DNA from: Cololabis saira
Taxonomy: Eukaryota; Chordata; Actinopteri; Beloniformes; Belonidae
NCBI RefSeq assembly: GCF_033807715.1
Contig: NC_084601.1
Coordinates: 20,044,129-20,108,128 of the forward strand
DNA: 64,000 bases
Direction of reading: 5' to 3'
Below the pieces are notes generated by a model. It searched no databases, was not told the DNA's origin, and was given only the letters and a program-made list of their open reading frames with translations. How positions within the stretch are numbered: position 1 is the stretch's first letter; the number at the start of each line of letters is the position of its first letter. The position numbers and the translations under genes are program-made. Shown here one piece after another: positions 47,459 through 59,934 of the stretch.

Positions 47459-50238
47459 GTCAGGGAAGTGAGACAGAAGGATGTAATGTGTTATATCAAC
47501 AACAGGTTCACTCCGGCACACCAGCCAGCATGCCAGTGTTAATATTGCAGGATTATTATTCAGCCAAGCCGAGCTGAAGGTGTGATGACCTGAGCTGGTG
47601 ACGGGACTAATTAACCATCGTTTGACCCGGCATGCCTCAGACAGCTGCTCTGTCTGGGCGTATGAGTGTGTGTCCACAAACTGCGAGCTTAAGAAGTCAT
47701 TTCTTATTCCGCGGCTGCTGAGGGTGAAATAATTGCATGTGTGCATCCACCTGTCTGTCAAATGTTTTAGGCATCACATTTCAGTCGGTATCCTACACAT
47801 GGCTTGATTTGCATAGGAAACAAATGAACTGATGTGGCAGCTGCCGGCAGAAAGCAATAGACTTTTAACACTGGGTTTAAAATAGTGGATTAAATCAGGT
47901 GTGAAAAAGTAATATTGTCAGTCAGAGACATGAAAAAAGCATTTTTATTTTCTGTAGTGAGCCTGTGTGGGATGTTTCTGGAAGCTAATAGTTAACATAC
48001 TGAAAATGACATCATAATGGCATTTAATTATCAATACACAGGTGTCCATCAACGCAGAACGCAGGACAATGTGGAATGAACAGTTGTGCTGGTGGAATAT
48101 AAAGGTGTTTTTTGTTTTTTTAAGTGTTTATTTGTGCAAATGTGGATTTTTATCAACAAAAGATGGACTTAGAAAAAGTCATAATATCATGGGAATAAAG
48201 TCGTAATTTATGTGGAAAAAATAATGATATAAAAGCTGAGTTGTAATCTAACAACATCTAACAAATTGTGCTAATGCAGAAATAAATTCATAATTTTATG
48301 AGAATAAAGTCATAACATGTTAAAAATGAATGACTTAGAGCTTGTTAAGATGCACTTCAGTATTTACACATAAATATTCATAAATAAGGAAATGCTTAAC
48401 TTTTCAGCATATCAGATCATCATGAGAACCATGAACTTGAAAAAATATCCAAGAAACTGTTCATACAGGAATCCTTGTGTAAGATTACTCTCATAAAGTT
48501 CTGACTTCATTTTGGTCATTTCAGATCTTTTTAAAATGTCGTTATTAACCCATTATTTACTTTGAGGCCTGACAAACTAGCCTTCAAGCTAATGCTTGCA
48601 TCCAAAACCTTCAACACAGTCAAAGTTATTTTAGGTTATTTGGACTCCTGAGCACGTTACAGAACCAGCCCTGCACAGTATATGTATGTAATATGTTACT
48701 GAAGCATCAAGTGATAAATTGAGAGTCAGAAATTACCTAACGTTTCTTTTCTAGTGGCTAATGGAAGTGACTAAGTGAAATTATTATTATTTTCTATTAG
48801 TTTTACCATACAGATTGGCATCAAATTAGTGATAAACAACCAACTCTCAGTCTACTTTTTGATTTGATTGAAACGTCCTCACAGTTAGAAATTTGATTCA
48901 TATTTAAACCCAACTGAAATCCCACTGGGCCCCATGAAGCTTATTGTAGAATGAAAAAGATGTTTATTGATGTTCATAAAGTGTGAAATCAAGTAAGTGT
49001 GTCCATAATAAGTTCTACAATTTTAAAAATGAACAAATGCATTGATGAGCCCCAATATTTTGACCAAAAACCTACATGAACAACCTCTATTTTTTACTGG
49101 TTCATACAAAGGATAGTTAAAAGACAGTTTAATTTAAACCGGATAACCTTATATCAGCCATATTGCTCATGAAACCTCTCAAACATTTCACCCCTCAGAA
49201 TAAAATATGATTCATGCTTTTACGTCACACCGGAAATGTATGTCTGCCATTGCAGGGTACCTGGACCTGTGGCCTCTGCCGTAGCCTGACGTGCATCTCT
49301 CCAGACACGTAACTGCACGTTGTGTCAACGCAAACCGCTACAGAAGTGACTGGTCCACTCGGCAGCGTTGTATATCCCTTCTGCATATTTACAACTACTA
49401 CTTCCAGCTATCCATTATCTATACCCTCTCACACTGGGGTCTATTCCAGCTGTCCTTGGGCGAAAGCTTGGATACACCCCATCTGATGTCTAACAACCAA
49501 CAGAAAAAGAAAGATACTTAATAGCAGCCCATAAACAGCACATGCTCAATAGCTGCCACCCCCAACCAGCTGGGCGCTGGCGATAAGGCCCTCAGACAAC
49601 AAAAGTCGCCTTCTTAGCTAAACTGACATTCATAGATGGACCGTTAATGATTCGGCCGACGTCATGACATCAGAAGACTGTGATTGCTTTGCACGGTGCT
49701 GCGACCACGGAAACACAAGCAGGAGAAGTTCCCGGAGGTGAACGGCGCTTTCTTCCAGGTGGTGCTGAAACAGAGAGAAAAAAGATATCTTAATAAACTT
49801 AACCACGAAAGCTTTGTGTCTAAAACTTGGGGTTATTGAAGGTCTCCCGCATTTAAGCGTGACTTACGTTATGATGACTTGGGCCACGGCTGTTACGGTA
49901 GGGAGGGAAAAAGTTTTTTAGATGTGGCATCGATGCAACACACACACCGTAACTAAATCCTGGAGCACTCTGCGTTATTGTGATATTTGCCTCTCAGAAA
50001 TCAGACATGGTGAGTACTGATTGGCGTAAATGAGATCCGACTCATTCCTCCCGTCTTCTTGGGTTACTGGAGTCTAAGCAGCGAGCAGGTAGCTGTAACA
50101 GAAACCAAAGCCGACATTCACACGGACGCGGGCCGTGGAATTTGTGCGGCCCATGTACGCACAGCACACTTTAATCTTTAATGACATGGTGATGACAGAG
50201 TCCTCCTGACCTAGCCGTTTGCACACCGGCACACAAAC
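47459..50238. other. Unique-looking DNA with small repeats
   Basis: No gene seen. At 48140-48330 the blocks AGAATAAAGTCATAA and GGAATAAAGTCGTAA form a degenerate minisatellite. At about 49405-49480 a decayed fragment of the SINE tail (TATCCATTATCTATACCC...CTATTCCAGCTGTCC) is present. Confidence 0.35.

Positions 50239-50271
<33 letters not shown>
50239..50271 (+). repeat. (CA)n microsatellite
   Basis: About 15 CA units. Confidence 0.9.
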
Positions 50272-51221
50272 CGAATCCTTCCAGCTCCTTCCCTCCACTC
50301 GTCAGTCGTGTCTTTTAGCTTCTCGGCGCTCCTACAGATTGGTGACTTCCCCGGTTCAACTCCCCAACAATAGCTAGGTCCTACCCAGAGCTGGGTAAAG
50401 CTGGCCTGCCATTGTCCCACTTGAAAGCCCCGGTTATTCATTGCTAGCGAGTTAAAGAGCTGACCCCAGCGTAACACTGATGGAGCTGGCTAACAACACT
50501 GAAGCCCTTTGTCTGGCCCGTCCTCGCCTCTGATCACCCTGTAATGAACTGAGAGCTCTGTCGAAAATTTACAGCCCTTTGCCCCTCTTGTCCCTTTCAT
50601 CCTTCTCTCTGCCTTGTCTTCATTTTTAGGGCTGCTTTTCTCAACAGGCATCATTTTAAAGCATTCCCCTGCCTCCACATCCCTGAATACAAAAACAACG
50701 CTGACAGTTTGAGATGGGCCATTAATTTCCTCTCAATGCATCCCAGTTGTTTTCCATCCCTCCTTCCCTCTGCTTGCTTAGTTAGTTTGGGTTTGCCTCT
50801 TCCCTCCGTGGCCGCCGTGCTGTCTTCCCTCTACGGGGGTCCGTGCGACACACAAAGAAACGCACACACACATGCACGTCAAGTCAAGCGTTGTAAATGA
50901 ATCGCCTCCTGCTGCTCTGATAATGGGGAGTTAAACGCTCTAAATGCTGTACGACATTTAATCATTACCCCACCGAGGCAGAAGTCCCCAACACTCCCGC
51001 GTAAAACTGTTGCCTCAAACCTGAAAATGGTCAAAAATACATTAAGGATGTGGTGAAATGTCTCTGGATCTTTTTGGTCTGGCTATTTTATTTTATTTCA
51101 TTTTATTCTATTTTATTTTTTTATTTTCACCCAGAAATATTACCTCGGTCTGGAATTGATGATGGATTTCTGTGAACCGAGAAGACTCGCTGTAATAAAC
51201 CCTTTCCATGAAGTGTCTCCG

Positions 51222-51223
<2 letters not shown>
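50272..51223. other. Unique-looking DNA
   Basis: No gene supported. An ATTTTATTTTATTTC-rich stretch lies at 51088-51125. Confidence 0.3.

Positions 51224-51307
<84 letters not shown>
51224..51307 (+). repeat. Uninterrupted (GT)n microsatellite
   Basis: About 41 perfect GT units. Confidence 0.95.
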
Positions 51308-51308
<1 letters not shown>

Positions 51309-53104
51309 TCAAGTGATATCCCGGGGTAAATTGTTTCCTCCCGGCTTTGAGAGGTGGGCATTCAACAGCCTGCCAAAAGAGCTATAGGCGATAATTAAAT
51401 GATTCCCCTCTTGAAAGGAGAAAGAAACAGAGACAGAGGGTTGGAGAAAGAGAGATGGGGAGGCAGAAAAAGAACGGAGGAGGACAGTTTGAGGAAAGGA
51501 AAGAGAAACACAGGGATAAATATTCAGAGAGGTTGTTTTTTTTTCCTTTTTTTTGCCACAGTGTGGGAGGCTATCAGACTCTGCTGGCAAACACACATCA
51601 GATCCAAGCAGCGCCTGAAGCCAGGGCCGAGACAAAGGAGCATCATTAATCAGCCCTGCTGGAGGAGTCCAGACCTCAGTGGCTCCTGTCAAACGCCAAA
51701 ACTAACACGCTTAATTCCAGCTCCAGCTCCACCTTCCCGCTATTATGTTTTGAAATTCACACGCTTCTCCAGATGTAAATACAAAGCCTTATTTATCACA
51801 TTACCTTCAATTTACGACAACATTTCCAGAAAAAAAACTGTAACCATATGAGATAAAATTAAGGTCATTTTGAAAATGGCAGCAGCGCATGTTGAGGTCA
51901 AGGTTCACCGCTGTGTATCATCAGTTTTTTTTTCTTAACAGCCCATATTTTTAATTTCACAATGCGCCAAATGTTTTCATTTGGTAAAAGTTCTGGACCT
52001 CGTCAACACCTGGACTCTTCCAGGTTCAAGTCATGCTTTTCTTTCTTTTCTTTTTAAATGGATGCAGTTTGAAACTTAGCATTGTTTTGCTAAAAGAAAC
52101 AACAGTTTCCCAAAAAAAGGGCATTGCTTGGATGCAGGTGAATTCACTCACCTAAAAACGGTCACGTCTCTATCCCAGGTGTGCACAGTTCCCACTTCAT
52201 AAGCACTGACGCACCCTCCTCCCATGAGAGATGCGTGCTTTTTAACGAACCGTGGACACCAAGCAGGATGGTCTCACTCCTCTCAGGCGCAGACGACGTG
52301 GTGTCCACGGTTACCAGAAAGAATTTACTTTTTTTTTTTGTCGGACAACAAGACAGTTTTCTGCAACGTCTCAATCCATTTCAAATGAGCTTCAGTCCAG
52401 AGAAAACCGTTTTACATCTGGACAATGTTCACATATGACTTCCTCTTTGGGTATCAGCACGTAAATATGCATTAGTGGCCCTGCAGTCTCTGTCTTACAC
52501 GCTGGTCTCTGGAAGTGTTTCTGATCCCATACCGTGATTTTAATTACTATTTCCATTGCAGTGCTGCCTGAGGGGCCGGACATTGCTGGCTTCCAGTATT
52601 GATTTTCAGCCTTGGCCCAATTCACCCAGTGATTTTTCCAGATTTTATGAATATTTAAAATCTCAAATCAATGTATTTCCTACCACATTACATTATTACA
52701 CTAAATGTACTAAAGGGTAAATATGCAAAATTCCCCCGCTCCAGTGTTGAGTACATAATTGTGAGGTCACATTGTGTTTACAGATTCATAAGATGTGAAG
52801 AAGAATTTCTTTATTTCTGTCCCTTTTTCCATTTACCGTACATTCAAATATGTCTCTGACCACAAATTCAAGGGCCGTCCTCCGGCTCATGTGCCGATGC
52901 GCCTGAGTGGCGGGACTCCACCCACGTGATTCCAGCATCCGAGCAAGCCAGGCTTCTGTCATTAGCTGATCCTGACTGCCTCCCGGTAAACTTTTAGCCA
53001 AAGAGGTCGAGAGCAGAGACAGTGTTGATTCATTTTAAAGTCACAGACAGTGAAAGAGCCTGTGATACTTAACGATGCTGCAGGCTATCGAAGCTGTCAT
53101 CAGG
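51308..53104. other. Unique-looking DNA
   Basis: No gene seen. GA-rich at 51410-51530, with T-runs at 51534-51554 and 52329-52340. Confidence 0.35.
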
Positions 53105-53275
53105 CACGACAAGGAGTACATCCAGAGCAGGTCACCGGCCCGGGACAGATAACCACACACCACACTCACAACTACAGTTTAGAGTCGGGGTAACATGCAC
53201 GTTTTTGGGCTGTGGGGGAAAAATGCAAAGTCCACACAGAAAGGAGCCAGCCAGGATTTGATATGGGAACCCACT
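53105..53275 (-). repeat. Degenerate SINE copy, reverse
   Basis: On the minus strand it reads GGTTCCCATATCAAATCCTG (B-box region), then CTTTCTGTGTGGACTTTGCA, then a decayed CCAAAAACGTGCATG and GGTGACCTGCTC. Same family as 38050. Confidence 0.65.
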
Positions 53276-53593
53276 TGACAAAACAAGGCTATTTGTGCGT
53301 GATTTTTAGCTGAAACTCACTTCTTTATGTAATTGAGATATATTTGAATGTCTGAAGTAAAAAATTTCTCAATGGCAGGCAGTTCAGCTTTGCACAGCGC
53401 TGTGACATCACTGAACTAGATAAGACTAGAATTGTTCAGCCTCATCACTTCTTGAGCAAAACACTGAACACTCGCAAAACACGCTTCAGCATTAAAGGCA
53501 CGCTAAGAGATTTCTGGATGACGTCACATTTGTTGATATTTATTTGTTTCCAATTCACAGAATCATGGCCGTGTATAAAGACTTTATTATTAA

Positions 53594-54155
53594 GGCCCGA
53601 GCACTTACAGTGCGAAGGCCCTATTGTATCTGTAGGAATTTTTCCTCATTTTCGTTTTTTTTTCTTTCCCTTCTTCCGACGAAATGAGGGCCTTTTTGCC
53701 CCCCTAAACATGCCCCAAAAGCCAAAAAGCTAAACATTTGATATTTAATGGTTTGCATTAATAGGCGTTACTTTTCTCAGTCAAAAGCGTTACCATGGCG
53801 ACGATAGACGCCAAAAAGTGCGCCCCCTCCTTCATCTGATTGGTCCATATTTGATAGTTCCTACTTTCTGCCATAACTTGGTTTGACATAAAGAGTTGTG
53901 GGTGGTGTCATCGGACTCGGTTTTGAATCCTTGAACATAATTGGTGCAAATTAGCCCCGCCCCTTCTTCTGATTGGTCGATATTTGATAGTCCCTATTTT
54001 CTGCCATAACTTTTGAACGGGTTGTGATAAAGACATGTGGGTGGTGTCATCTGGTAAATGTCCAGGCCTGAAGACTTCAAAATCTACATGCAAGTCATAC
54101 AAGCACTTCCACTGCAGCAGGCCTGAACGTGCACAAAGGTGCGAGGGCCCGTTCA

Positions 54156-54221
<66 letters not shown>

Positions 54222-54222
54222 A
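53594..54222 (+). repeat. Interspersed repeat with (ATT)n tail
   Basis: Starts GGCCCGAGCACTTACAGTG, ends GTGCGAGGGCCCGTTCATA followed by (ATT)n at 54157-54222. It shares the leader (CGAAGGCCCTATTGTATCTG) and the TTACTTTTCTC...CCATA block with 6686-7512, but lacks the tandem units. Instead it has two CTTCTGATTGG/TATTTGATAGT blocks (about 53830 and 53965). No coding content. Confidence 0.75.
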
Positions 54223-54433
<211 letters not shown>

Positions 54434-54444
54434 CAGCCATCCAT

Positions 54445-54580
54445 CGCCCGCCGCTTATCCGTTCCCGGGTCGCGGGGGCAGCAGCCTGAACAGAGATGCC
54501 CAGACTTCCTTCACTCCAGACACTTCCTCCAGCTCTTCCGAGGGGAGTCCAAGGCGTTCCCAGGCCAGCCGAAAGACATA
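54445..54580 (-). pseudogene. C-terminal piece of RTE ORF beyond the MITE
   Basis: Minus-strand reading continues the polyprotein after the insertion: RLAWERLGLPSEELEEV, then EVWASLFRLLPPRPGNG and a TAA stop. These are the conserved last residues of this fish LINE family. The 3-bp ATA duplication on either side of the insert accounts for the join. Confidence 0.8.
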
Positions 54581-55697
54581 GGCCCAATCTCAATACTCCC
54601 CCTACTTTTCTTCACTCGCCCTTCTTTTCTCCACTCGCCCTTCTTTTCTTCCCTAACCCCTAAAAAAGAAGGGGGAGATTTTAGGGCACTTGAGATCTAG
54701 GGCACTTGGCCCAGGTGCCTGTCCCAATTCTCCTACTCCCCCTCGTTTTCATCCCTAACCTGATCAGGAAGCAGAGAGCCAAAAGCTGTTTTAATTTCAG
54801 CTGTAGCGCTGTTTATATGGCACTTTATTAAGTTTTAATATTTTTTCAGGCATTAAGGTAACCTTAAGATCCGCAACCGGGGCTCAGTTTATCCAAATAA
54901 CGCCTGTTAAGAAATTTGACCCGATGTTTTCGGAGATGAGAAGAGCCGCCGCCCCCGGGGAGCAGCCTCAGCTCACAGCCCGAGAAGAGACGTGTCCGCC
55001 GGGTCAAGCTGCTGCGTCGTCTCGGGAGAGAAACTCTCTCCTGGGACGCAGCTCTGTTGAGAATTACGCTGGCTGAAATAAATCATTTAGGAAGATGTTG
55101 GTTTAATAGATGAAATCTAACAGTTGTAGCTACGCCTGTTAAGAAATTTGCTCCGAAATTTAGAGATTTCTGTCTGCCGGCTCTGGAGTTTAGGTCCGCG
55201 TTAAATAGACGCAGCCTATGGCGTAGCTTACGTAACCTACGGCGTCGCTTACGTAGGTTACGTAACCATATTCCGGCGCGATCTTAGCAAACAACGGACA
55301 AAAAAGGGATTATGTACATTCACTGAGTGAATATTATGAAAGTAAAATATTGGTTTGCGCCGAGAAATGTAATCAAAATGCATTTTTATGCAGAAACTAA
55401 CTCAAAATATTGATTTTATTCCCAAAAAAATAAGAAATGTCCGCCATGTTTTTTTTTTTTGATTCAGTCCGCAAATGACGACGAAAAGCATTCTGGGAAA
55501 TTTTCATACCCCCTCGCTCGCCAAGTGAGCATCTGAAATCCCTCGATTTGAAGGGGCTATTCTCAGCCCCTAGCCCTCGTTATGCCCCCTCCCCCTAGGT
55601 GAAAAGAGGAATTGGGACACCACTACCTTCACGGGAACGCGCAAAAGTTAGGGTTAGTGAAGAAAACGAGGGCGAGGGGGAGTATTGGGACGCAGCC
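54581..55697. mobile_element. Harbinger-like MITE, 1117 bp, nested
   Basis: Imperfect inverted ends GGCCCAATCTCAATACTCCC (left) and GGGGGAGTATTGGGACGCAG then CC (right), flanked by ATA (54578-54580 and 55698-55700). Subterminal TCGCCCTT/GAGGGCGAG blocks are also inverted. No transposase. A 3-bp duplication fits PIF/Harbinger. It interrupts the RTE LINE ORF. A diverged CTACGGCGT palindrome at 55195-55265 links it to the 5508-5588 repeat. Confidence 0.85.
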
Positions 55698-58374
55698 ATA
55701 GTCTCTCCAGCGTGTCCTGGGTCTTCCCCGGGGTCTCCTCCCGGTGGGACATGCCTGGAACACCTCCCTAAGGAGGCGTCCAGGAGGCATCCGGTACAGA
55801 TGCCCAAGCCACCTCAGCTGACTCCTCTCAATGTGAAGGAGTAGCGGCTCGACTCCGAGCTCCTCCCAGGTGACCGAACTCCTCACCCTATCTCTAAGGG
55901 AGCGTCCAGCCACCCTGCGGAGGAAACACATCTCGGCCGCTTGTATCCGCAATCTCGTCCTTTCGGTCACTACCCAAAGTTCATGACCATAGGTGAGGGT
56001 AGGTGCGTAGATTGACCGGTAAATCGAGAGCTTCACCTTTCGACTCAGCTCCTTCTTCACCACGACGGTCCGGTACATCGACCGCATAACTGCGGACGCT
56101 GCACCGATCTGTCTGTCAATCTCCCGCTCCATCGATCCCTCACTCGTGAACAAGACCCCGAGATACTTGAACTCCTCCACCTGAGGCAGGACTTCTCCAA
56201 CCACCCGGAGAAGGCACGCCACCCTCTCCCGGTGGAGAACCATGGCCTCGGTCTTGGAGGTGCTGATTCTCATCCCTGCCGCGTCGCACTCGGCCTCAAA
56301 CCGTCCTAGCACATGCTGAAGGTCCCGGTCCGATGAAGCCAACAGGACAACGTCATCTGCAAAAAGCAGAGACGAAATCCTGTGGTTCCCAAACCGGATC
56401 CCCTCTGGCCCCTGGCTCCTCTCCAGTACCCTGGCGTAGACTTTCCCGGGGAGGCTGAGAATTGTGATCCCCCTATAGTTGGAGCACACTCTCCGGCCCC
56501 CCTTCTTAAAGAGAGGGACCACCACCCCGGTTTGCCACTCCAGCGGTACCGTCCCCTTCCTCCATGCAATGTTGCAGAGGCGTGTCAGCCAAGACAGCCA
56601 TACGACATCCAGAGACTTGAGGTACTCAGGGCGAATCTCATCCACCCCCGGTGCCCTGCCACTGAGGAGCTTATGGACTACCTCAGTGACCTCGGCTAGG
56701 GTGATGGATGAGCACGCCCCAGAGTCCCCATTCTCTGCTTCCTCAGTGGAAGGCATGTCAGTCGGGTTGAGGAGATCCTCGAAGTATTCCTTCCACCGTC
56801 CGACGATGTCCCCAGTCGAGGTCAACAGCTCCCCACCCGCACCATAAACGGTGCCGGCAGAGTACTGCTTCCCCCTTCTGAGGCGCCGAACGGTCCGCCA
56901 GAATTTCCTCGAGGCCGACCGAAAGTCTTCCTCCATGGCCTCACCGAACTCCTCCCAGACCCAGGATTTTGCCTCCAGGACCACCCGACCCGCGGCTCGC
57001 TTGGCCTGCCGGTACCCATCTACTGCGTCAGGAGTCCCACAGGCTAACATAGCCCGGTAGGACTCCTTCTTCAGTCTGACAGCATCCTGTACTTCCAGTG
57101 TCCACCGCCGGGTTCTAGGATTGCCGCCACGACAGGCACAGGAGACCCTGCGACCACAACTTCGAGCCACCGTGTCGACGATGGAGGCAGAGAACATGGT
57201 CCACTCGGACTCAATTTCCTCCGCCTCCCCCGGAATCTGAGAGAAGCTCTCCCGGAGGTGGGAGTTGAAGATGTCCCTGACAGGGGGCTCAGCCAGACGT
57301 TCCCAACAGACCCTCACAATCCGTTTGGGTCTGCCCGGTCTGTCCAGCCTCCTCCCCTGCCAGCGCATCCAACTCACCACCAGGTGGTAATCAGTTGACA
57401 GCTCAGCCCCTCTCTTCACCCGAGTGTCCAAGACATGCGGCCGGAGGTCAGATGAAACAACAACAAAGTCGATCATTGACCTCCGGCCTAGGGTGTCCCG
57501 GTGCCACGTGCACTGATGGATACCCTTATGTTTGAACATGGTGTTCGTTATGGACAAACTGTGACTAGCACAGAAGTCCAACAACAAAACACAGCTCGGG
57601 TTCAGTTCGGGGAGGCCGATCCTCCCAATCACGCCTCTCCAGGTATCACTGTCATTGCCCACGTGAGCGTTGAAGTCCCCCAGTAGAACAATAGAGTCCC
57701 CAGTTGGAGCACTATCCAGTACTCCTCCCAGGGACCCCAAGAAGGCCGGGTATTCTGCACTGCTGTTCGGCTCGTAGGCACAAACAACGGTGAGAGACCT
57801 TTTCCCGACCCGAAGGCGCAGGGAAGCGACCCTCTCGTTCACCGGGGTGAACTCCAACACATGGCGACTGAGCTGAGGGGCTACAAACAAGCCCACACCA
57901 GCCCGCCTCTCACCCTGGGCAACTCCAGAGTAGTGGAGGGTCCAGCCCCTTTCAAGGAGCTGGGTTCCAGAGCCCAAGCTATGTGGAGGTGAGCCCAACT
58001 ATCTCTAGCCGGTATCTCTCAACCTCACGCACAAGCTCTGGCTCCTTCCCCCCCAGCGAGGTGACATTCCATGTCCCCACTGTGAGGGTTTTAGTCCAGG
58101 GATTGGGTCGTTGAGGCACCCCGCCACGACTGCTACCCAGCCCACATTGCACCAGCCTCTCATGGACCTTCCTGCGGGTGGTGGGCCTACAGGAAGGCTG
58201 GCCCACGTCGCCGTTTCGGGGTGAGCCCGGCCGGATCCCACGAGCAAAGACCCGGCCACCAGGCGCTCGCCAGCGAGCCCCAACCCCAGGCCTGGCTCCA
58301 GGGAGGGGCCCCGGTGACGCCGATCCGGGTGATGGATGCAGGAACATAGCTCCTAGGATCACTCGGGCACACAA
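55698..58374 (-). pseudogene. RTE-like endonuclease/RT polyprotein, broken
   Basis: Endonuclease: TWNVTSLGGKEPELV and LEIVGLTST lie in the 58374-start frame, which hits a stop at 57979. A small deletion shifts to the 57998-start frame of 789 codons, with [25 protein letters not shown] (about residues 104-116), [12 protein letters not shown] and the LSTDYHLVV end of the nuclease. [17 protein letters not shown], then [20 protein letters not shown], then an in-frame jump near 56417 straight to [17 protein letters not shown] (about 540-555). The stretch normally holding F-R-x-G-R, motif A and motif B is missing. Thumb and the LTYGHELWV and [15 protein letters not shown]-terminal motifs follow. 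From 55697 the frame runs into MITE DNA. Inactive. Confidence 0.85.
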
Positions 58375-58410
58375 ACCCCTCCACCACAGTAAGGTGGCAG
58401 TTCAAGGAGG

Positions 58411-58412
58411 GG

Positions 58413-58482
<70 letters not shown>
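58411..58482 (+). repeat. (ATT)n array abutting LINE 5' end
   Basis: About 23 ATT units directly next to the 5' end of the RTE LINE. It may have been the target, or the tail of another element. Confidence 0.95.
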
Positions 58483-58484
<2 letters not shown>

Positions 58485-58695
58485 AATCATTTTTTTTCTT
58501 TTAAAGGTATTCTTGAGATGGGCAGCAAGCAGATGGTGAGGAGATGTGCACCAAAGGGCACAAAAAGTGTTTTGAGGTAGAAATCTCACTGTATTGTATC
58601 CAACTGAATTGACTCTCATCGTAGAATATGACAAGAACTGTCAGCACCATTTATTTTTTATTTTATTATAACAGTTTTATTAAGAACATATGTAT

Positions 58696-59090
58696 TTCGG
58701 TCCCAGGCTTTCATTAACGCATCCTGTGATACCATCACACATGCTGACTTGGTCACGTTTCACTGATAACAGCCTGGATGGTCTTTCTCATCGTTGGCAT
58801 GAAGACCAGAACTTTTGTTTTTCCAACCACAGAACATGTGGCCCGTTCTTCTGCTGGCTAAGTGAGCCCAGCTCCCGCCGAGACAACTCAGCTGCAATGC
58901 TTCATGGTTAATATATCCTTTTCCTTGTAAAATGCAGGCTTTTCTTCGTCCCTTTCTTTTTCTTCTTTTCTTTTGTAGGTTACAATCTGGTTACAGTGGC
59001 TGACTGTGTTAACTGACAAAGGTTTTCCAAGATACTCCTGAACCCGTCTGGATTTATTGATCATGGTGCATGGCAGTTTCTCATGCGGTG
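58696..59090 (-). pseudogene. Second Tc1-like transposase relic
   Basis: Minus-strand pieces match a Tc1 family different from the 12-kb copy: N-K-S-R-R-V-Q-E-Y-L-G-K-P-L-S-V-N-T-V near 59060-59000, and at nucleotide level GACCATCCAGGCTGTTATCA with CAGCATGTGTGATGGTAT near 58790-58735. These correspond to the helix-turn-helix part and the segment between the first and second catalytic residues. The intervening part is diverged and contains stops. Old and inactive; no TIRs found. Confidence 0.55.
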
Positions 59091-59934
59091 CTCCTGAGGG
59101 CTCGAAGGTCATGCAATTCGTCTTTATGCACTGAGACTTCACACTCCTTGTATATTTTTACAAGATTACGCATCGTAGGTGTTGAAGGACCTACCTTCAA
59201 TATCTTTTGAAACGATTGAGGATTTTTCTAAAGGCATTTGCCCCAAAATGCTTATCCAAACCCATCCAGCCTTGAAAAGTCCATGGTAGATCTTTTTTTT
59301 TTCTCTAATCGCTTCATCAGGATATTGACGGAGAACTAATACAGCGGGTAAAAACATGATACAACCCGCCGGCAGTCAGAGCTGCTGAATAAGGACTTCA
59401 ATGATCCTTTTAACTTTTTAAAGACCTGTGGAAAGTTTTCGTTTCCACACCCCTTCATTAAATCTGTAGAGCTAGATGTTTCAGCGGGATCTCCAGTCTC
59501 CACTCGTCAACCTCATCATCAGCTTTATTTGTTTTGGAATAATTCCTCTTTCCTCGGGACGGATGGACTGCAACCAAACAGACGAGGTACCCAACTCTTT
59601 GCTCATACCACACAGAGTTTCATCAAGGAGACTTTCTTCCTCAGGAGAAGGTTTTCTTTGATTAATCGACTCGTGTAGCCCTTCAAGGCGGACGGCGGAG
59701 CTCATTAATATAGCAGTTAGGTGGTTGAATATGTCCAAAAGATTAGCGGCTCACAATGAGGAAGCTTCTCTAGCATGACAAATGCTAATTCTTGAAAGCA
59801 TCTTCAGCATGAAACAAAGAAATAAAGTGTTTAAAATATCATGGGATCAGATCGTGAGGTAGTGTAAATAATGACATTGTCAATGTGTGACTTATCTCTG
59901 ACGTGAGATTACTCCACCCGAACAGTCATTCATG
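59091..59934. other. AT-rich DNA, nothing recognised
   Basis: Minus-strand frames at 59166-59357 and 59481-59738 have mixed composition but match no family I recognise. They might be further decayed transposon sequence. Confidence 0.3.

Larger units (their letters stand above)
54434..58410 (-). mobile_element. RTE-type LINE, split by a MITE
   Basis: A minus-strand non-LTR element: 5' end near 58410, a short leader, an apurinic-type endonuclease, RT, and a C-terminus that resumes at 54580-54445 beyond a 1.1-kb insertion. It ends in a GATGGATGGCTGGATAA stretch and an ATAATA-rich tail. Subtracting the insertion and its 3-bp duplication gives about 2.85 kb; RTE elements are near 3.2 kb, and the difference fits an internal RT deletion. 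Similar elements are common in teleosts and are often annotated as craniofacial development protein 2-like. Clade assignment (RTE) is from family knowledge. Confidence 0.85.

Noticed and set aside
55599..55844. 81-codon plus-strand frame near the MITE/LINE junction
   Set aside because: Crosses the transposon junction and is antisense to the LINE ORF.
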